Source: Peptostreptococcus stomatis DSM 17678 (GTDB lineage: Bacteria; Bacillota; Clostridia; Peptostreptococcales; Peptostreptococcaceae). Taken from it: a DNA stretch of 64,000 nucleotides. The stretch spans positions 62,001-126,000 of the forward strand of contig NZ_ADGQ01000060.1 in the NCBI RefSeq assembly GCF_000147675.1. Direction: 5' to 3'. Each line of letters opens with the position of its first letter. Within the stretch, counting starts at the first letter, position 1. Positions 44,984-53,701 of the stretch are shown here, piece after piece. The notes under the pieces are model-generated. The model was not told the DNA's origin and searched no databases. It was given only the letters and a program-made list of their open reading frames with translations. Made by a program: the position numbers and the translations under genes.

Positions 44984-45487
44984 ATGGATCTAATTCAAGC
45001 AATTTTAGATGGTATAGCAATAGCAGCAATCTTCAATGGTATAGTGGCTGCTTTGGTTCTTATCAATCCAAGATACTTTTTTGATTCTTATCCAAAAGCA
45101 ATTCAGAAGGCTGCACCGGAACAAATGACAAAAAAAGAGAAAAAAATTAATGTTATCCTAACGATTGTGATTGTAGGGATTTGTTTGATATATTCCATAG
45201 TGAGCCTCCTACACACAGGAATTACTGGATTTAGGAATATTTTTATAATGGGATACATTCAGTGGTCCATATTAAACTTAGGAGATTTCTTTTTGTTGGA
45301 CTGCCTTTTGTTTCAAGGTAAGTATAAGTCAAAGATTGTGATTCCTGGTACAGAAGGACATCCAGATTATGAATTTTGTAATTGGATGAAACATTTGGCA
45401 ATAAAGGAACATTTTGTCGTTGCACCATTAATTATTGTACCACTTGTATCGGTGATTCAGGCAGGTGTTATATTCTTAATAAGATAA
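44984..45487 (+). CDS. four-helix membrane protein, unknown
   Basis: A 167-residue protein with hydrophobic segments near 8-28, 57-75, 88-105 and 148-165, and a polar loop with IVIPGTEGHPDYEFCNWMKH. Strong GGGAGG site. I do not recognise a family. The following small membrane protein is 24 bases downstream, in the same direction. Confidence 0.6.
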   Translation: MDLIQAILDGIAIAAIFNGIVAALVLINPRYFFDSYPKAIQKAAPEQMTKKEKKINVILTIVIVGICLIYSIVSLLHTGITGFRNIFIMGYIQWSILNLGDFFLLDCLLFQGKYKSKIVIPGTEGHPDYEFCNWMKHLAIKEHFVVAPLIIVPLVSVIQAGVIFLIR

Positions 45488-45511
45488 TCCAATCGAAGGA
45501 GGTAGTATTTT

Positions 45512-45919
45512 ATGCAGAAAAACTTAGAACAAATGAGAATAATAAGAATAATTTCAGGTGTGTTAGATGCAATCACTTTAATGTATTTTGTATCATATAT
45601 GTATTGGATTTTTGCTGTGCTTAATAAGGATAGCCACATCTTATCTGACTTTTTTATCAAAGTAAACCCAATGACCGTAGGAACATACTGCATGGGGCTT
45701 TTTATGATATTACATCTGATTGCCTTTAGAAACCCTATAGGAAGGTGCGTAATTTGTATCCCATATATACTATCTCTAGTTGTATCTTTTATAGCTACTA
45801 TGGGTATGACTGGCTGGGGTGATTTGATTATGTATGCTCCACATATCCTTATAATTGGTCTTGCAATTACAATAATGGTCAAGCAGAAAAAAGATAAGCT
45901 AAAAATACTATATAAATAA
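45512..45919 (+). CDS. small membrane protein, unknown
   Basis: A 135-residue protein with four hydrophobic segments (ISGVLDAITLMYFVSYMYWI, TYCMGLFMILHLIAF, CVICIPYILSLVVSFIATMG, ILIIGLAITIMV). Starts 24 bases after the previous gene, with GAAGGAGG. Together they may form a pair. No family recognised. Confidence 0.55.
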   Translation: MQKNLEQMRIIRIISGVLDAITLMYFVSYMYWIFAVLNKDSHILSDFFIKVNPMTVGTYCMGLFMILHLIAFRNPIGRCVICIPYILSLVVSFIATMGMTGWGDLIMYAPHILIIGLAITIMVKQKKDKLKILYK

Positions 45920-45943
45920 ACTAGAATTTTCGGAGGAAAGGTT

Positions 45944-47014
45944 ATGGGAAAGAAGAAAAGAGTTACTCTACCAAAAAACTTTGAAGAACTAATTAACAAT
46001 GGAGACATAGAAGGGCTTAAAGCACTCTATGAAAAGTGTGAGCTCAATGCCTCATATGATGGACGCTTTGGAAAGAATACAGCCCTTCATCATGCCAATG
46101 TACCTGAAGAACTTGCTCGTTGGCTTGTAGGAGAGGGTTTAGATGTAAACGTTGAAAATTATTACGGTCGTACACCCCTATATAGTCATGCTACCCTAGG
46201 AAGAAGTAGTGTTAAATTATTCTATGACTTGGGTGGAGATATTGAGAAAACTGATAGATACGGAAATACCCCACTGCATACTGCGGCAAGTTTTTTCCAT
46301 TCAGATACAGTTCGTTTTTTAGTGGAAAAGGGGGCAAATATTTGTGTGAAAAATGATATGGGTCAAACCCCACTTGCTTCTTGTCTATCTGTTTGCGGGA
46401 ATTCCAATATTATTGAAGCTGCTAAAATTGCCGATATCATATTGCAGGCGGGGGACAAGATTACACCTGATATGATAGAAAGAGTTAAGCATATAGGCCA
46501 AAATTTTGAATTTCATAGGGAGAACTTTCATAAGGATTCTATTCCTGAAACAGATTCAGCACTTAAAAAACTATACACATTATTTAATGTGGAACCTGTT
46601 AAAGAACGTAAAATTCATGATGGCATTTCTCCAATTATTGTCAAAGATGGGTCTTGGAAAGAACAATTTGAGATGCTTTGGGATTTTTTGGTTCCTTCCC
46701 GTGGACCGGCAAAAACCCTACAGGGGGAAGCTATTCGTATAAGTGGACGAGTACATGATGAATTATATAGAAATGGTGGAGTGAATTGGGATAGGGGATA
46801 TCGCAACATGCTTATAGCTTTATTGAAATTTTTTGCATCTGGAAATTCTCTTGCAGAAAAAGAATTAGAGGAAGCTAAAAGGCTAGTATCAGATATTCGC
46901 AAAAAAGATAGTGATGAAGATTTCATAATAAACCACTTGTGCCAGCTTTCGGTTTTATGGGTAGGGTTAAATCCTGATCCAATTTCATTAGATAAAACCA
47001 ATTATACTAGGTAA
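45944..47014 (+). CDS. ankyrin-repeat protein
   Basis: A 356-residue protein. Residues 20-175 hold at least four ankyrin repeats: FGKNTALHHANVPEELARWL, YYGRTPLYSHATLGRS, RYGNTPLHTAASFFHSDTVR, MGQTPLASCLSVCG. The C-terminal half is helical and unassigned (NGGVNWDRGYRNMLIALLKF). Ankyrin proteins are frequent among antitoxin/immunity proteins of Firmicutes polymorphic toxins; that role is only a guess. RBS GGAGG. In the same direction as the membrane pair. Confidence 0.8.
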   Translation: MGKKKRVTLPKNFEELINNGDIEGLKALYEKCELNASYDGRFGKNTALHHANVPEELARWLVGEGLDVNVENYYGRTPLYSHATLGRSSVKLFYDLGGDIEKTDRYGNTPLHTAASFFHSDTVRFLVEKGANICVKNDMGQTPLASCLSVCGNSNIIEAAKIADIILQAGDKITPDMIERVKHIGQNFEFHRENFHKDSIPETDSALKKLYTLFNVEPVKERKIHDGISPIIVKDGSWKEQFEMLWDFLVPSRGPAKTLQGEAIRISGRVHDELYRNGGVNWDRGYRNMLIALLKFFASGNSLAEKELEEAKRLVSDIRKKDSDEDFIINHLCQLSVLWVGLNPDPISLDKTNYTR

Positions 47015-47054
47015 TAGAATATAAGTTAAATGTCAGTAAAGGTATATTAGTGAA

Positions 47055-47360
47055 ATGTTAAATCAAATCAAAGTCTATTGGTATAAAGAAAAAACTGAAT
47101 ACGAGGATAGATATAAACAAGCATTTTTAAAAGACTATGAAAAATCAATAGAATACCTTGAAAAAATGAAAAGTTATCTATTGGATAAAAAGGAAGAAAA
47201 TCCGCAAGACATAGATTTTAATATTGCAGTTACATTTCTTAACATATATGATAAGGAGATTATAGATGGAAAAAACAAAAGTAATAGGAAAAAATATAGG
47301 GGTCATCGCACTTTCTATCATAGTACTAATAATAGGAGGAATTGCAGAAAACCTAGCTAA
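47055..47360 (+). CDS. small helical protein, overlapping next gene
   Basis: Starts MLNQIKVYWYKEKTEYEDRY and overlaps the CPBP gene by 95 bases; its last 30 residues are basic and look like read-through. The ribosome site of the next gene lies inside it. It may be an ORF whose true end was lost, or chance. Confidence 0.35.
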   Translation: MLNQIKVYWYKEKTEYEDRYKQAFLKDYEKSIEYLEKMKSYLLDKKEENPQDIDFNIAVTFLNIYDKEIIDGKNKSNRKKYRGHRTFYHSTNNRRNCRKPS

Positions 47361-48117
47361 ACAATACTTTTCTGGCCAGTATTTACAACTTATAATACCA
47401 GCCCTTGTAAGGATTGCAGTTACCATTGTCCTAGCCTGGTTTGTATCATCAAAGCTGTTAAAAATTGACTCAGATGAACTGGGACTAAAGTTAAAGAAGA
47501 TAGATATAAAATTGGTCCTTATTTCTCTTGCCTTGCCAATCCTAGTCCTTGTTTTCTATGCCTACATACTTCCAGGTCAAGCATATGTTGCAAGGCCGGG
47601 AACATTTTGGATATCTCTGATAACTGCTATTTTTAGTCTTGGTATTACAGCAGGAATATGTGAGGAGTTAATATTCAGGGGTATGATTTTCAGGTACATG
47701 AAGAAAACTCTAGGTCTAAAAGTTGCGGTGATTATACCTGCTATCTTATTTGCATGTGCCCATATAATGAACATGCAGACTTTTGATCTTATAGACCTGG
47801 TACTTTTAATTCTAGCTGGTTCATCTGCTGCAGTAATGTTTACCCTGTTTGCACTGAAATCAGGTTCAATCTATCCAGGGGCATTGGCGCATACGGTCTG
47901 GAACACTCTTATAATCGGAGGAGTCTTTGGAATAGGGGATATAGTTAATGGATTGAGTAACGAATCATATATTATAATTCCAGTAAAGTCTACGAGTAAG
48001 TTACTTACAGGTGGTAATTTTGGTGTTGAAGCAGCCCTACCAGCTATTGTTGGATTTATAAGCGCTGCCTTGCTTATAGGTTTTTTAGCGAGGAAAGCTT
48101 CAAAGGAAAGTAATTAA
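47266..48117 (+). CDS. CPBP-family intramembrane metalloprotease
   Basis: A 283-residue membrane protein with about eight hydrophobic segments. The CPBP/Abi motifs are present: EELIFRGMIFRY (motif 1 with two Glu and Arg), FACAHIMNM (motif 2, His) and GALAHTVWNTLI (motif 3, His and Asn). Family members cleave CAAX proteins, or act in bacteriocin immunity; next to an ankyrin protein and unknown proteins the latter is possible. ATG follows AAGGAG. Confidence 0.85.
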   Translation: MEKTKVIGKNIGVIALSIIVLIIGGIAENLAKQYFSGQYLQLIIPALVRIAVTIVLAWFVSSKLLKIDSDELGLKLKKIDIKLVLISLALPILVLVFYAYILPGQAYVARPGTFWISLITAIFSLGITAGICEELIFRGMIFRYMKKTLGLKVAVIIPAILFACAHIMNMQTFDLIDLVLLILAGSSAAVMFTLFALKSGSIYPGALAHTVWNTLIIGGVFGIGDIVNGLSNESYIIIPVKSTSKLLTGGNFGVEAALPAIVGFISAALLIGFLARKASKESN

Positions 48118-48135
48118 AGAGTAGGGGGATTGGAT

Positions 48136-49323
48136 TTGCATAAAAATACTATCAAAAAGGTAAGAATCATATCCAATAACATCTCTTTTGATTCTACGCC
48201 AAGCCATGACGAAGAAGTGGAACAAGAACTTACCATAAATGATGAGGGAGAGGTAAGTTTTTCAGGATATGACTATGCTGATTATGAAGAAAAATTAGAA
48301 AAATCAAGGACTATGACTTCAAAAATACCTAAAGAAAAAGCTGATAAATTGCTTGCTGGATTTACAATATTTTTTGATTATGAATACATAGTAAACCACG
48401 CTATAGATGTTGGGTCTTGGGACTTAGAAATAACGAGTAAGGATGGGAAAGTACGTATATATACGGGTTCACTTTGTACGAGGATTGATTATGAGGGTCA
48501 AGACCTGTCGGATCTTGTTCGTGATACACTAGGTATGAAGGACTTGTTTGTCTTTGATGGAAGGGACAGGCCAGACCTTATAAATAGAATCACTTTGGAT
48601 TATCTGAGAACTACAAGAATAGAAGCAAGTTATGAAGAGGAAAATGGTGATGAGGAACGTGGTGAAAAGGAAAATGAAGAGCGGGAATACTTAACTTGGA
48701 AATATAGTGAACGATTAATTATAGATAGAAAGACAGAAACCCTAGAACATATTCAAAATGTTGCCCCTGGTCATAAGGTTACTCGCAAATTTGAGGTTGA
48801 AGACAGGGTTAAAAGTCTGTTGAATAGTTTTGACCCAGAAGCCATATTTACTAATATCGAAGGGAATCCAGATGATGCTATAGATAGGCCAGATGAAGAA
48901 AAGGACTATATCATCACCATTGACTGTAAGAATGGGGCAAGCCGTGCTATAAGTGGTAGTTTTGATAAAAAAGGACTGCCAGATGACTTTGGAGACTTTA
49001 TTGAAAAGGTAATTGATTTTATGTATTACTATGGATTTGGAGAAATTTTCTCCAAAGCAAATTACAATGGGGTGAAAAGACGTAAATCTGATTACATTTA
49101 TTGCAGTGTAAGCTTTAGTGGGGGATACAAAACCTACTATTATATCACTGATGATGATAGTATAGAGGTTGGTGATTTAGTTATTGTTCCTGCAGGCCGG
49201 GATAATCATGAAGCAGTTGTAGAGGTAGAGGAGATTGAATATTTTAGTGAAGACGAGGTTCCTTTGCCTGTAGAAAAGACAAAGAGGATTATAAGAAAAT
49301 ATCTTGATGATGATTTTGCTTAA
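48136..49323 (+). CDS. unknown two-domain acidic protein
   Basis: A 395-residue protein from TTG 48136 (7 bases after GGGGG; TTG 48130 is too close). A first beta-rich part to about 155 ends in KDLFVFDGRDRPDLINRI; an acidic linker rich in Glu follows (EEENGDEERGEKENEE); a second domain resembles the first in layout (DYIITIDCKNGASRAISGSF). The C-terminus, DDDSIEVGDLVIVPAGRDNH, looks like a small barrel. No cysteine/histidine clusters. Unknown family; possibly an immunity-type protein. Confidence 0.6.
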   Translation: MHKNTIKKVRIISNNISFDSTPSHDEEVEQELTINDEGEVSFSGYDYADYEEKLEKSRTMTSKIPKEKADKLLAGFTIFFDYEYIVNHAIDVGSWDLEITSKDGKVRIYTGSLCTRIDYEGQDLSDLVRDTLGMKDLFVFDGRDRPDLINRITLDYLRTTRIEASYEEENGDEERGEKENEEREYLTWKYSERLIIDRKTETLEHIQNVAPGHKVTRKFEVEDRVKSLLNSFDPEAIFTNIEGNPDDAIDRPDEEKDYIITIDCKNGASRAISGSFDKKGLPDDFGDFIEKVIDFMYYYGFGEIFSKANYNGVKRRKSDYIYCSVSFSGGYKTYYYITDDDSIEVGDLVIVPAGRDNHEAVVEVEEIEYFSEDEVPLPVEKTKRIIRKYLDDDFA

Positions 49324-49464
49324 AAATTTGATTGTATGATATATTTGCCTGGAGAATGGAATATACCACAGATTTATGTGGTGGCGTTTATTTCGTCTAG
49401 GTATAAAAATGTGGATTTTATAGAGTATAAAAATGAATTTTGTAGTGTTTTAAGAGGAGATATA

Positions 49465-50508
49465 ATGTATTATTCAGAATTAGTAAAAAAAGCTATTAAT
49501 ATTATGTATGAAGCTCATAAAGAAGACTTTGATAAAGGTGGATATCCTTATGTTTTCCATCCATTCTACCTTGCAACTCAAGTGGATGGAGAATGTGCTA
49601 CATGTGTTGCATTACTTCATGATTTAGTCGAAGATCATAGGGATAAATATGACTTTGATTATTTAATAAAAGAGGGCTTTCCTCTTGAAGTAGTCGATAT
49701 ATTACGATTATTGACTCATGAAAAGGAAGTACCATATATGGAGTATATAAAATCTATATCTAAAAATCAAATTGCGAGAGAAGTTAAGATTCAAGATTTA
49801 AAACATAATATTAATATTGACAGAATGGATGGTATAAAGAGTAAAAAATACTCATTATATATCAAGGCCTTAGAAGTTTTGGAAGAATATGATTTAAATG
49901 AACAAGAATCAGTGACAAAAAGTGATAGTAGTATACTTAAATTTAAGGATGCAAGAAATATGAATAATAATAGTTTAAATTATGATGGAAGTAAATGGAT
50001 ATACTATCCAGAATTTTATACTCAATATAGATATGTACTTGGAACCAAAGGTAATAAACCAATTATTGTGATTGGAATTAATCCATCTACAGCAGGTCCA
50101 AATGACTTAGATAATACAATGAAATCTGTTGATAGATTAGCATCAAACAATGGTTTTGACTCATATATAATGCTTAATGTATATGCACAAAGAGCAACAA
50201 ATCCTAGTGATATGGATACGATTTTTAATGAAAAACTTCATGAAGAAAATATGGAGGCTTTTAAATGGATTTTTAATAATGTAAAGAGTCCACCTATAAT
50301 CTGGGCTGCATGGGGAACAAATATTTATAAGAGGTCTTATCTTAAAGGTTGTTTGAAATGCATAGTTGATTTGAGTAAAAGTTTTAATTCGAAGTGGTAT
50401 AATGCAGGTGAGTTGACTGAAAAAGGCCATCCACGTCATCCATTATATTTACCAAAGGATACTAGATTTGAACCTTTCGATATAGATTCGTATATTAAAA
50501 ATTTATAG
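49465..50508 (+). CDS. HD-hydrolase and DUF1643 fusion
   Basis: A 347-residue protein from ATG 49465 (GAGGAGA upstream). Residues 1-150 look like the HD hydrolase of RelA/SpoT-Mesh1 type: AHKEDFDKGGYPYVFHPFYL, VALLHDLVEDH (HD motif), VKIQDLKHNI (second Asp). Residues about 170-347 match DUF1643: RYVLGTKGNKPIIVIGINPS, DNTMKSVDRLASNNGFDSYI, IIWAAWGTNI, and GHPRHPLYL. The two parts are in one frame with no obvious linker stop. A nucleotide-cleaving domain joined to DUF1643 is unusual; ppGpp or NAD-type substrates are conceivable but unproven. Confidence 0.7.
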   Translation: MYYSELVKKAINIMYEAHKEDFDKGGYPYVFHPFYLATQVDGECATCVALLHDLVEDHRDKYDFDYLIKEGFPLEVVDILRLLTHEKEVPYMEYIKSISKNQIAREVKIQDLKHNINIDRMDGIKSKKYSLYIKALEVLEEYDLNEQESVTKSDSSILKFKDARNMNNNSLNYDGSKWIYYPEFYTQYRYVLGTKGNKPIIVIGINPSTAGPNDLDNTMKSVDRLASNNGFDSYIMLNVYAQRATNPSDMDTIFNEKLHEENMEAFKWIFNNVKSPPIIWAAWGTNIYKRSYLKGCLKCIVDLSKSFNSKWYNAGELTEKGHPRHPLYLPKDTRFEPFDIDSYIKNL

Positions 50509-50606
50509 AAAACAGGTGATTTAATCGAGTAGGTATTAAATGTCAAATGATGATTTTGTAAATTTAGAAGAATTGATTGAGTCTAGGAATTTTTGGAGGT
50601 AATAGT

Positions 50607-51104
50607 TTGAAAAAACAAATAAAGCAAAGACTAACCAGTCTAGCTACTGGAGAGTTAGTGGCCGTAGTAGTATTTTGGGTTAATTTTTTCCTATTTAAAA
50701 AATGGATTACTAGTACGAATGCTCTGATTTCTATTTCATTCCCCTTATTAATACTAAGTTTTGTACTTATACAAGGCTCAATATTTTGGTGTATTTTGAT
50801 AAAACGGATTTCAAAGCCTAGGTTTGCTCAAAAATATACGGGAAGGATTTACAAGGGCTTAAAGATAATAGATTTAATCTTACTGTGTATAGGAATACTG
50901 GTGATAATATTCAAATATAGTGGCTTTTACACCTTAATAATATCCTTAGCGATTTGGATATTCGCTGTGATAGAATGGGTAAATTACTATAAATTACAGT
51001 TATCATACAGTCTAAATCCTGCTGTTTTACTAAAATACATACGAGAGGGAAAATTGAGAAAGAGTAAGATAGCAAGAGAAATTGAAAAAACTTGTAAAAA
51101 ATAG
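50607..51104 (+). CDS. membrane protein, four segments
   Basis: 165 residues from TTG 50607 (7 bases after GGAGG). Hydrophobic segments around 15-35, 42-65, 90-110 and 112-130; positively charged C-terminus (LRKSKIAREIEKTCKK). It is preceded by a 20-codon frame at 50540 (MSNDDFVNLEELIESRNFWR), which may be a leader. No family recognised. Confidence 0.55.
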   Translation: MKKQIKQRLTSLATGELVAVVVFWVNFFLFKKWITSTNALISISFPLLILSFVLIQGSIFWCILIKRISKPRFAQKYTGRIYKGLKIIDLILLCIGILVIIFKYSGFYTLIISLAIWIFAVIEWVNYYKLQLSYSLNPAVLLKYIREGKLRKSKIAREIEKTCKK

Positions 51105-51247
51105 GCCGGGGAATCTTTCTATAAGGTCTATTTTTTGTGCAATAATGGTATTCCATAGTGACATAGGTATTTTGAGTCACTGGATATGGTATAATTATGT
51201 AGTGAAACTTAAATTAAAATAACAAAAAATAAGTGGCGAGGAAAACT

Positions 51248-52747
51248 ATGACTATGAAGAATGATTTAAATATTATTGAAGATAAAAATATTGATTATAA
51301 CAATATAGTCCTAAAGATAGGCCTACCCCTAATTGTCTTATTAGCCTGCATATTCTTTCTATACAGCATGGCCCAACATGATGGGGATTATACTGCTATA
51401 AGCAACCAGGGTCAAAGAATTGAACAAAGCATATATTACAAATATGATGGCAAAGTATATGCAATGATTCCTAGTGGTGGCTACTACCAGGTAGAAGGTG
51501 CTGATACAATCACATTTAAAGTAGTTGATACAGATATCACTTACAATAAATGTGTTGCAGTGGACAAAAACAATGTCTACTTTGGAAATAAGATAATAAG
51601 GGACTTAAATCCCAAGGCTATTTATTCTATTGGCAATGGTTATTTTAGTGATGGCAAAAGTACTTACTTTTGCTCAAACCAATCGGAAAGAAATACTGAC
51701 CTATCCTGGCCAATGGAAGTCATTCAAAGTATGGAATATATTGTATCAAAGGACAAGAAGCCACAATCATACATATACCCATATCAAAAACTTGCGACTA
51801 AAAGATCAATTAAGAAGTTTGACAGACTTATATATTTTGCGACAGATGGGAAGAACCTTTACTACAAGGGCAAGCCTCTTAAAAATGCTGATATCAATAC
51901 AATAAGTACGGTTTCAGGTAATGGAGAGTTTTTCTGCGATAAAAAAAATGTATATTACAAGGATGAAATTCTACCTATAAATAATTCAGGTCAATTAGAG
52001 ATAGTTGAAATACCACAGGAAGATTATTTCCTATACGATAGGAAGACTGGCGAGGTTTTCAATGGGACTTACAGGTTTGATGAAAAGTACGCCCCATATG
52101 AAGTTATTGGAAATAAAAGCACCCATGCCCATAGTATGTTTTTTATATCCAAGGATGGACTATATTACTATAATTCAAAAAGGCATAGGATAGAAAGGTC
52201 TGGTGATAATCCTTTTAATGGGGATGTAAAGGCCTTAACTGACAATGTTTTTTCAGATAATGATAAGATCTATTACCTGAATGCCTATGAAGAAATCAGG
52301 TATGGCAAACATCGTATACCTAGAACCTTTATTAAACATACCCTATTAGTAGCTTTTGATTCTAAAGAAGGTTGGGAAAAGATAGGAGATATTGACCATG
52401 GTATTATAGGGTCACTTTGGGAAAAAAATGGCCTCTACTACTACTTTGACAACCTGGGAAATAGCCAACTAATAAAAGATACGGTTTATAAGATAAGGGA
52501 TAAAAAGGTAATTGATGATATGATGTCCAATATTAAAAAACGAAGCGATGATAAAATAGGGGTTGATTATATAAGAAATTCCATAGCAGAGAAAAAGATT
52601 GACCCAATTTCTGGTGAAACTATATCTGATGCTAGTGTTACAATTTATGGTTCCAAATATAAGATTGTAAGAAACATTGGTCTTTTAGTAATTACTATCC
52701 TTATAATATTAGGCAGGAGACATTATTGGAATAGTAGAAAATACTAG
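51248..52747 (+). CDS. DKNYY-domain surface-anchored protein
   Basis: A 499-residue protein. An N-terminal membrane segment (LKIGLPLIVLLACIFFLYSM) is followed by an extracellular part with DKNYY-type repeats (DKNNVYFGNKII, DGKNLYYKGKPL, DKKNVYYKDEILP). A second hydrophobic segment near the C-terminus (IVRNIGLLVITILIILG) anchors it again. DKNYY proteins are mostly of unknown function. ATG 51248 chosen on RBS; an earlier GTG frame is unsupported. Confidence 0.7.
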   Translation: MTMKNDLNIIEDKNIDYNNIVLKIGLPLIVLLACIFFLYSMAQHDGDYTAISNQGQRIEQSIYYKYDGKVYAMIPSGGYYQVEGADTITFKVVDTDITYNKCVAVDKNNVYFGNKIIRDLNPKAIYSIGNGYFSDGKSTYFCSNQSERNTDLSWPMEVIQSMEYIVSKDKKPQSYIYPYQKLATKRSIKKFDRLIYFATDGKNLYYKGKPLKNADINTISTVSGNGEFFCDKKNVYYKDEILPINNSGQLEIVEIPQEDYFLYDRKTGEVFNGTYRFDEKYAPYEVIGNKSTHAHSMFFISKDGLYYYNSKRHRIERSGDNPFNGDVKALTDNVFSDNDKIYYLNAYEEIRYGKHRIPRTFIKHTLLVAFDSKEGWEKIGDIDHGIIGSLWEKNGLYYYFDNLGNSQLIKDTVYKIRDKKVIDDMMSNIKKRSDDKIGVDYIRNSIAEKKIDPISGETISDASVTIYGSKYKIVRNIGLLVITILIILGRRHYWNSRKY

Positions 52748-52950
52748 CACTTTTTTAGAGATAAGCTTTGTAAACATCTATTTCGTCTTAATAGAAGCCT
52801 TTGCTAGCAAGAAAGTCACAAGCACTATAGGAATGAAAATAGTTTATTGCCTTAGTATTTGTGGTACCTATTAAATATGACAAGCATGTAAAAAAAGAAT
52901 ACTTTTATAAAGGAAAAAGTTGATTATTAAAATCATACAGGAGGTAGTAT

Positions 52951-53523
52951 ATGAGCATTATAAAATCATTAGCAAATAGAAGATCATATTATGATATAGA
53001 TAAAAATATGCCGGTTTTAGAAAATGAAATCGAAGAAAAAATAAAGGTGGTTACAGCCTTAGTACCAGATGCATTCAATTCGAAAAGTGCCAGGGTAGTG
53101 ATTGTTTTTGGTGAGAAGCACGACCTATTATGGGATGAAATTTACAATGCATTCGAGGGAAAGCTAGCAAGGGAAAAGGTTGATTCCTTCAAGGCAGGGG
53201 CAGGTACAGTCTTGTTTTTATATGACGAAGAGACAGTTAATAATTTACAAGAAAAATTTAGCAACTATGCAGACAACTTTCCTGTTTGGGCAAATCAGGC
53301 AAATGGAATGCTACAGCTTGCTGTTTGGTCGGCCTTAAGAGAATTAAAAGTAGGTGCTTCACTTCAACACTATAACCCAGTGATTGATGAAAGGGTAAAG
53401 GAACTTTTCGATATACCTAGCCAATATAAGCTAGTTGCCCAGATGCCTTTTGGAGGAATAGTTAGTGAGCCAGATCCAAAAGATAAAGAAGACATTGAGC
53501 AAAGGGTAAGTATAGTTAGGTAG
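52951..53523 (+). CDS. nitroreductase-family protein
   Basis: A 190-residue FMN-dependent nitroreductase-like protein. IIKSLANRRSYYDIDKNMPV is the family start, then SKSARVVIVFGE, ANQANGMLQLAVWSALRELK (the central helix) and MPFGGIVSEP near the end. Such proteins reduce nitro groups, quinones or act as flavin stores. It is followed by an RclA/MerA-like flavoprotein, so they may share a role in redox stress. Confidence 0.88.
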   Translation: MSIIKSLANRRSYYDIDKNMPVLENEIEEKIKVVTALVPDAFNSKSARVVIVFGEKHDLLWDEIYNAFEGKLAREKVDSFKAGAGTVLFLYDEETVNNLQEKFSNYADNFPVWANQANGMLQLAVWSALRELKVGASLQHYNPVIDERVKELFDIPSQYKLVAQMPFGGIVSEPDPKDKEDIEQRVSIVR

Positions 53524-53701
53524 CCTAAATAAGAATTATACAGAATAATAAGTATAAAAACTAAAAGAAAAAGGTCATCTAATTTTAGTAGAAAATCAAA
53601 AATATATAACTTAGCAGATCTTTTAAAAAATCATAGACTTTAAATGTGTAAATATTTAGAGTATCTGATATAATAAATAATAATTAAGGAGGAATATAAT
53701 T

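Noticed and set aside
49336-49464. N-terminal 43-residue extension of the HD-DUF1643 protein from an upstream start
   Set aside because: No ribosome site at the upstream start, whereas ATG 49465 has GAGGAGA and begins the HD domain.
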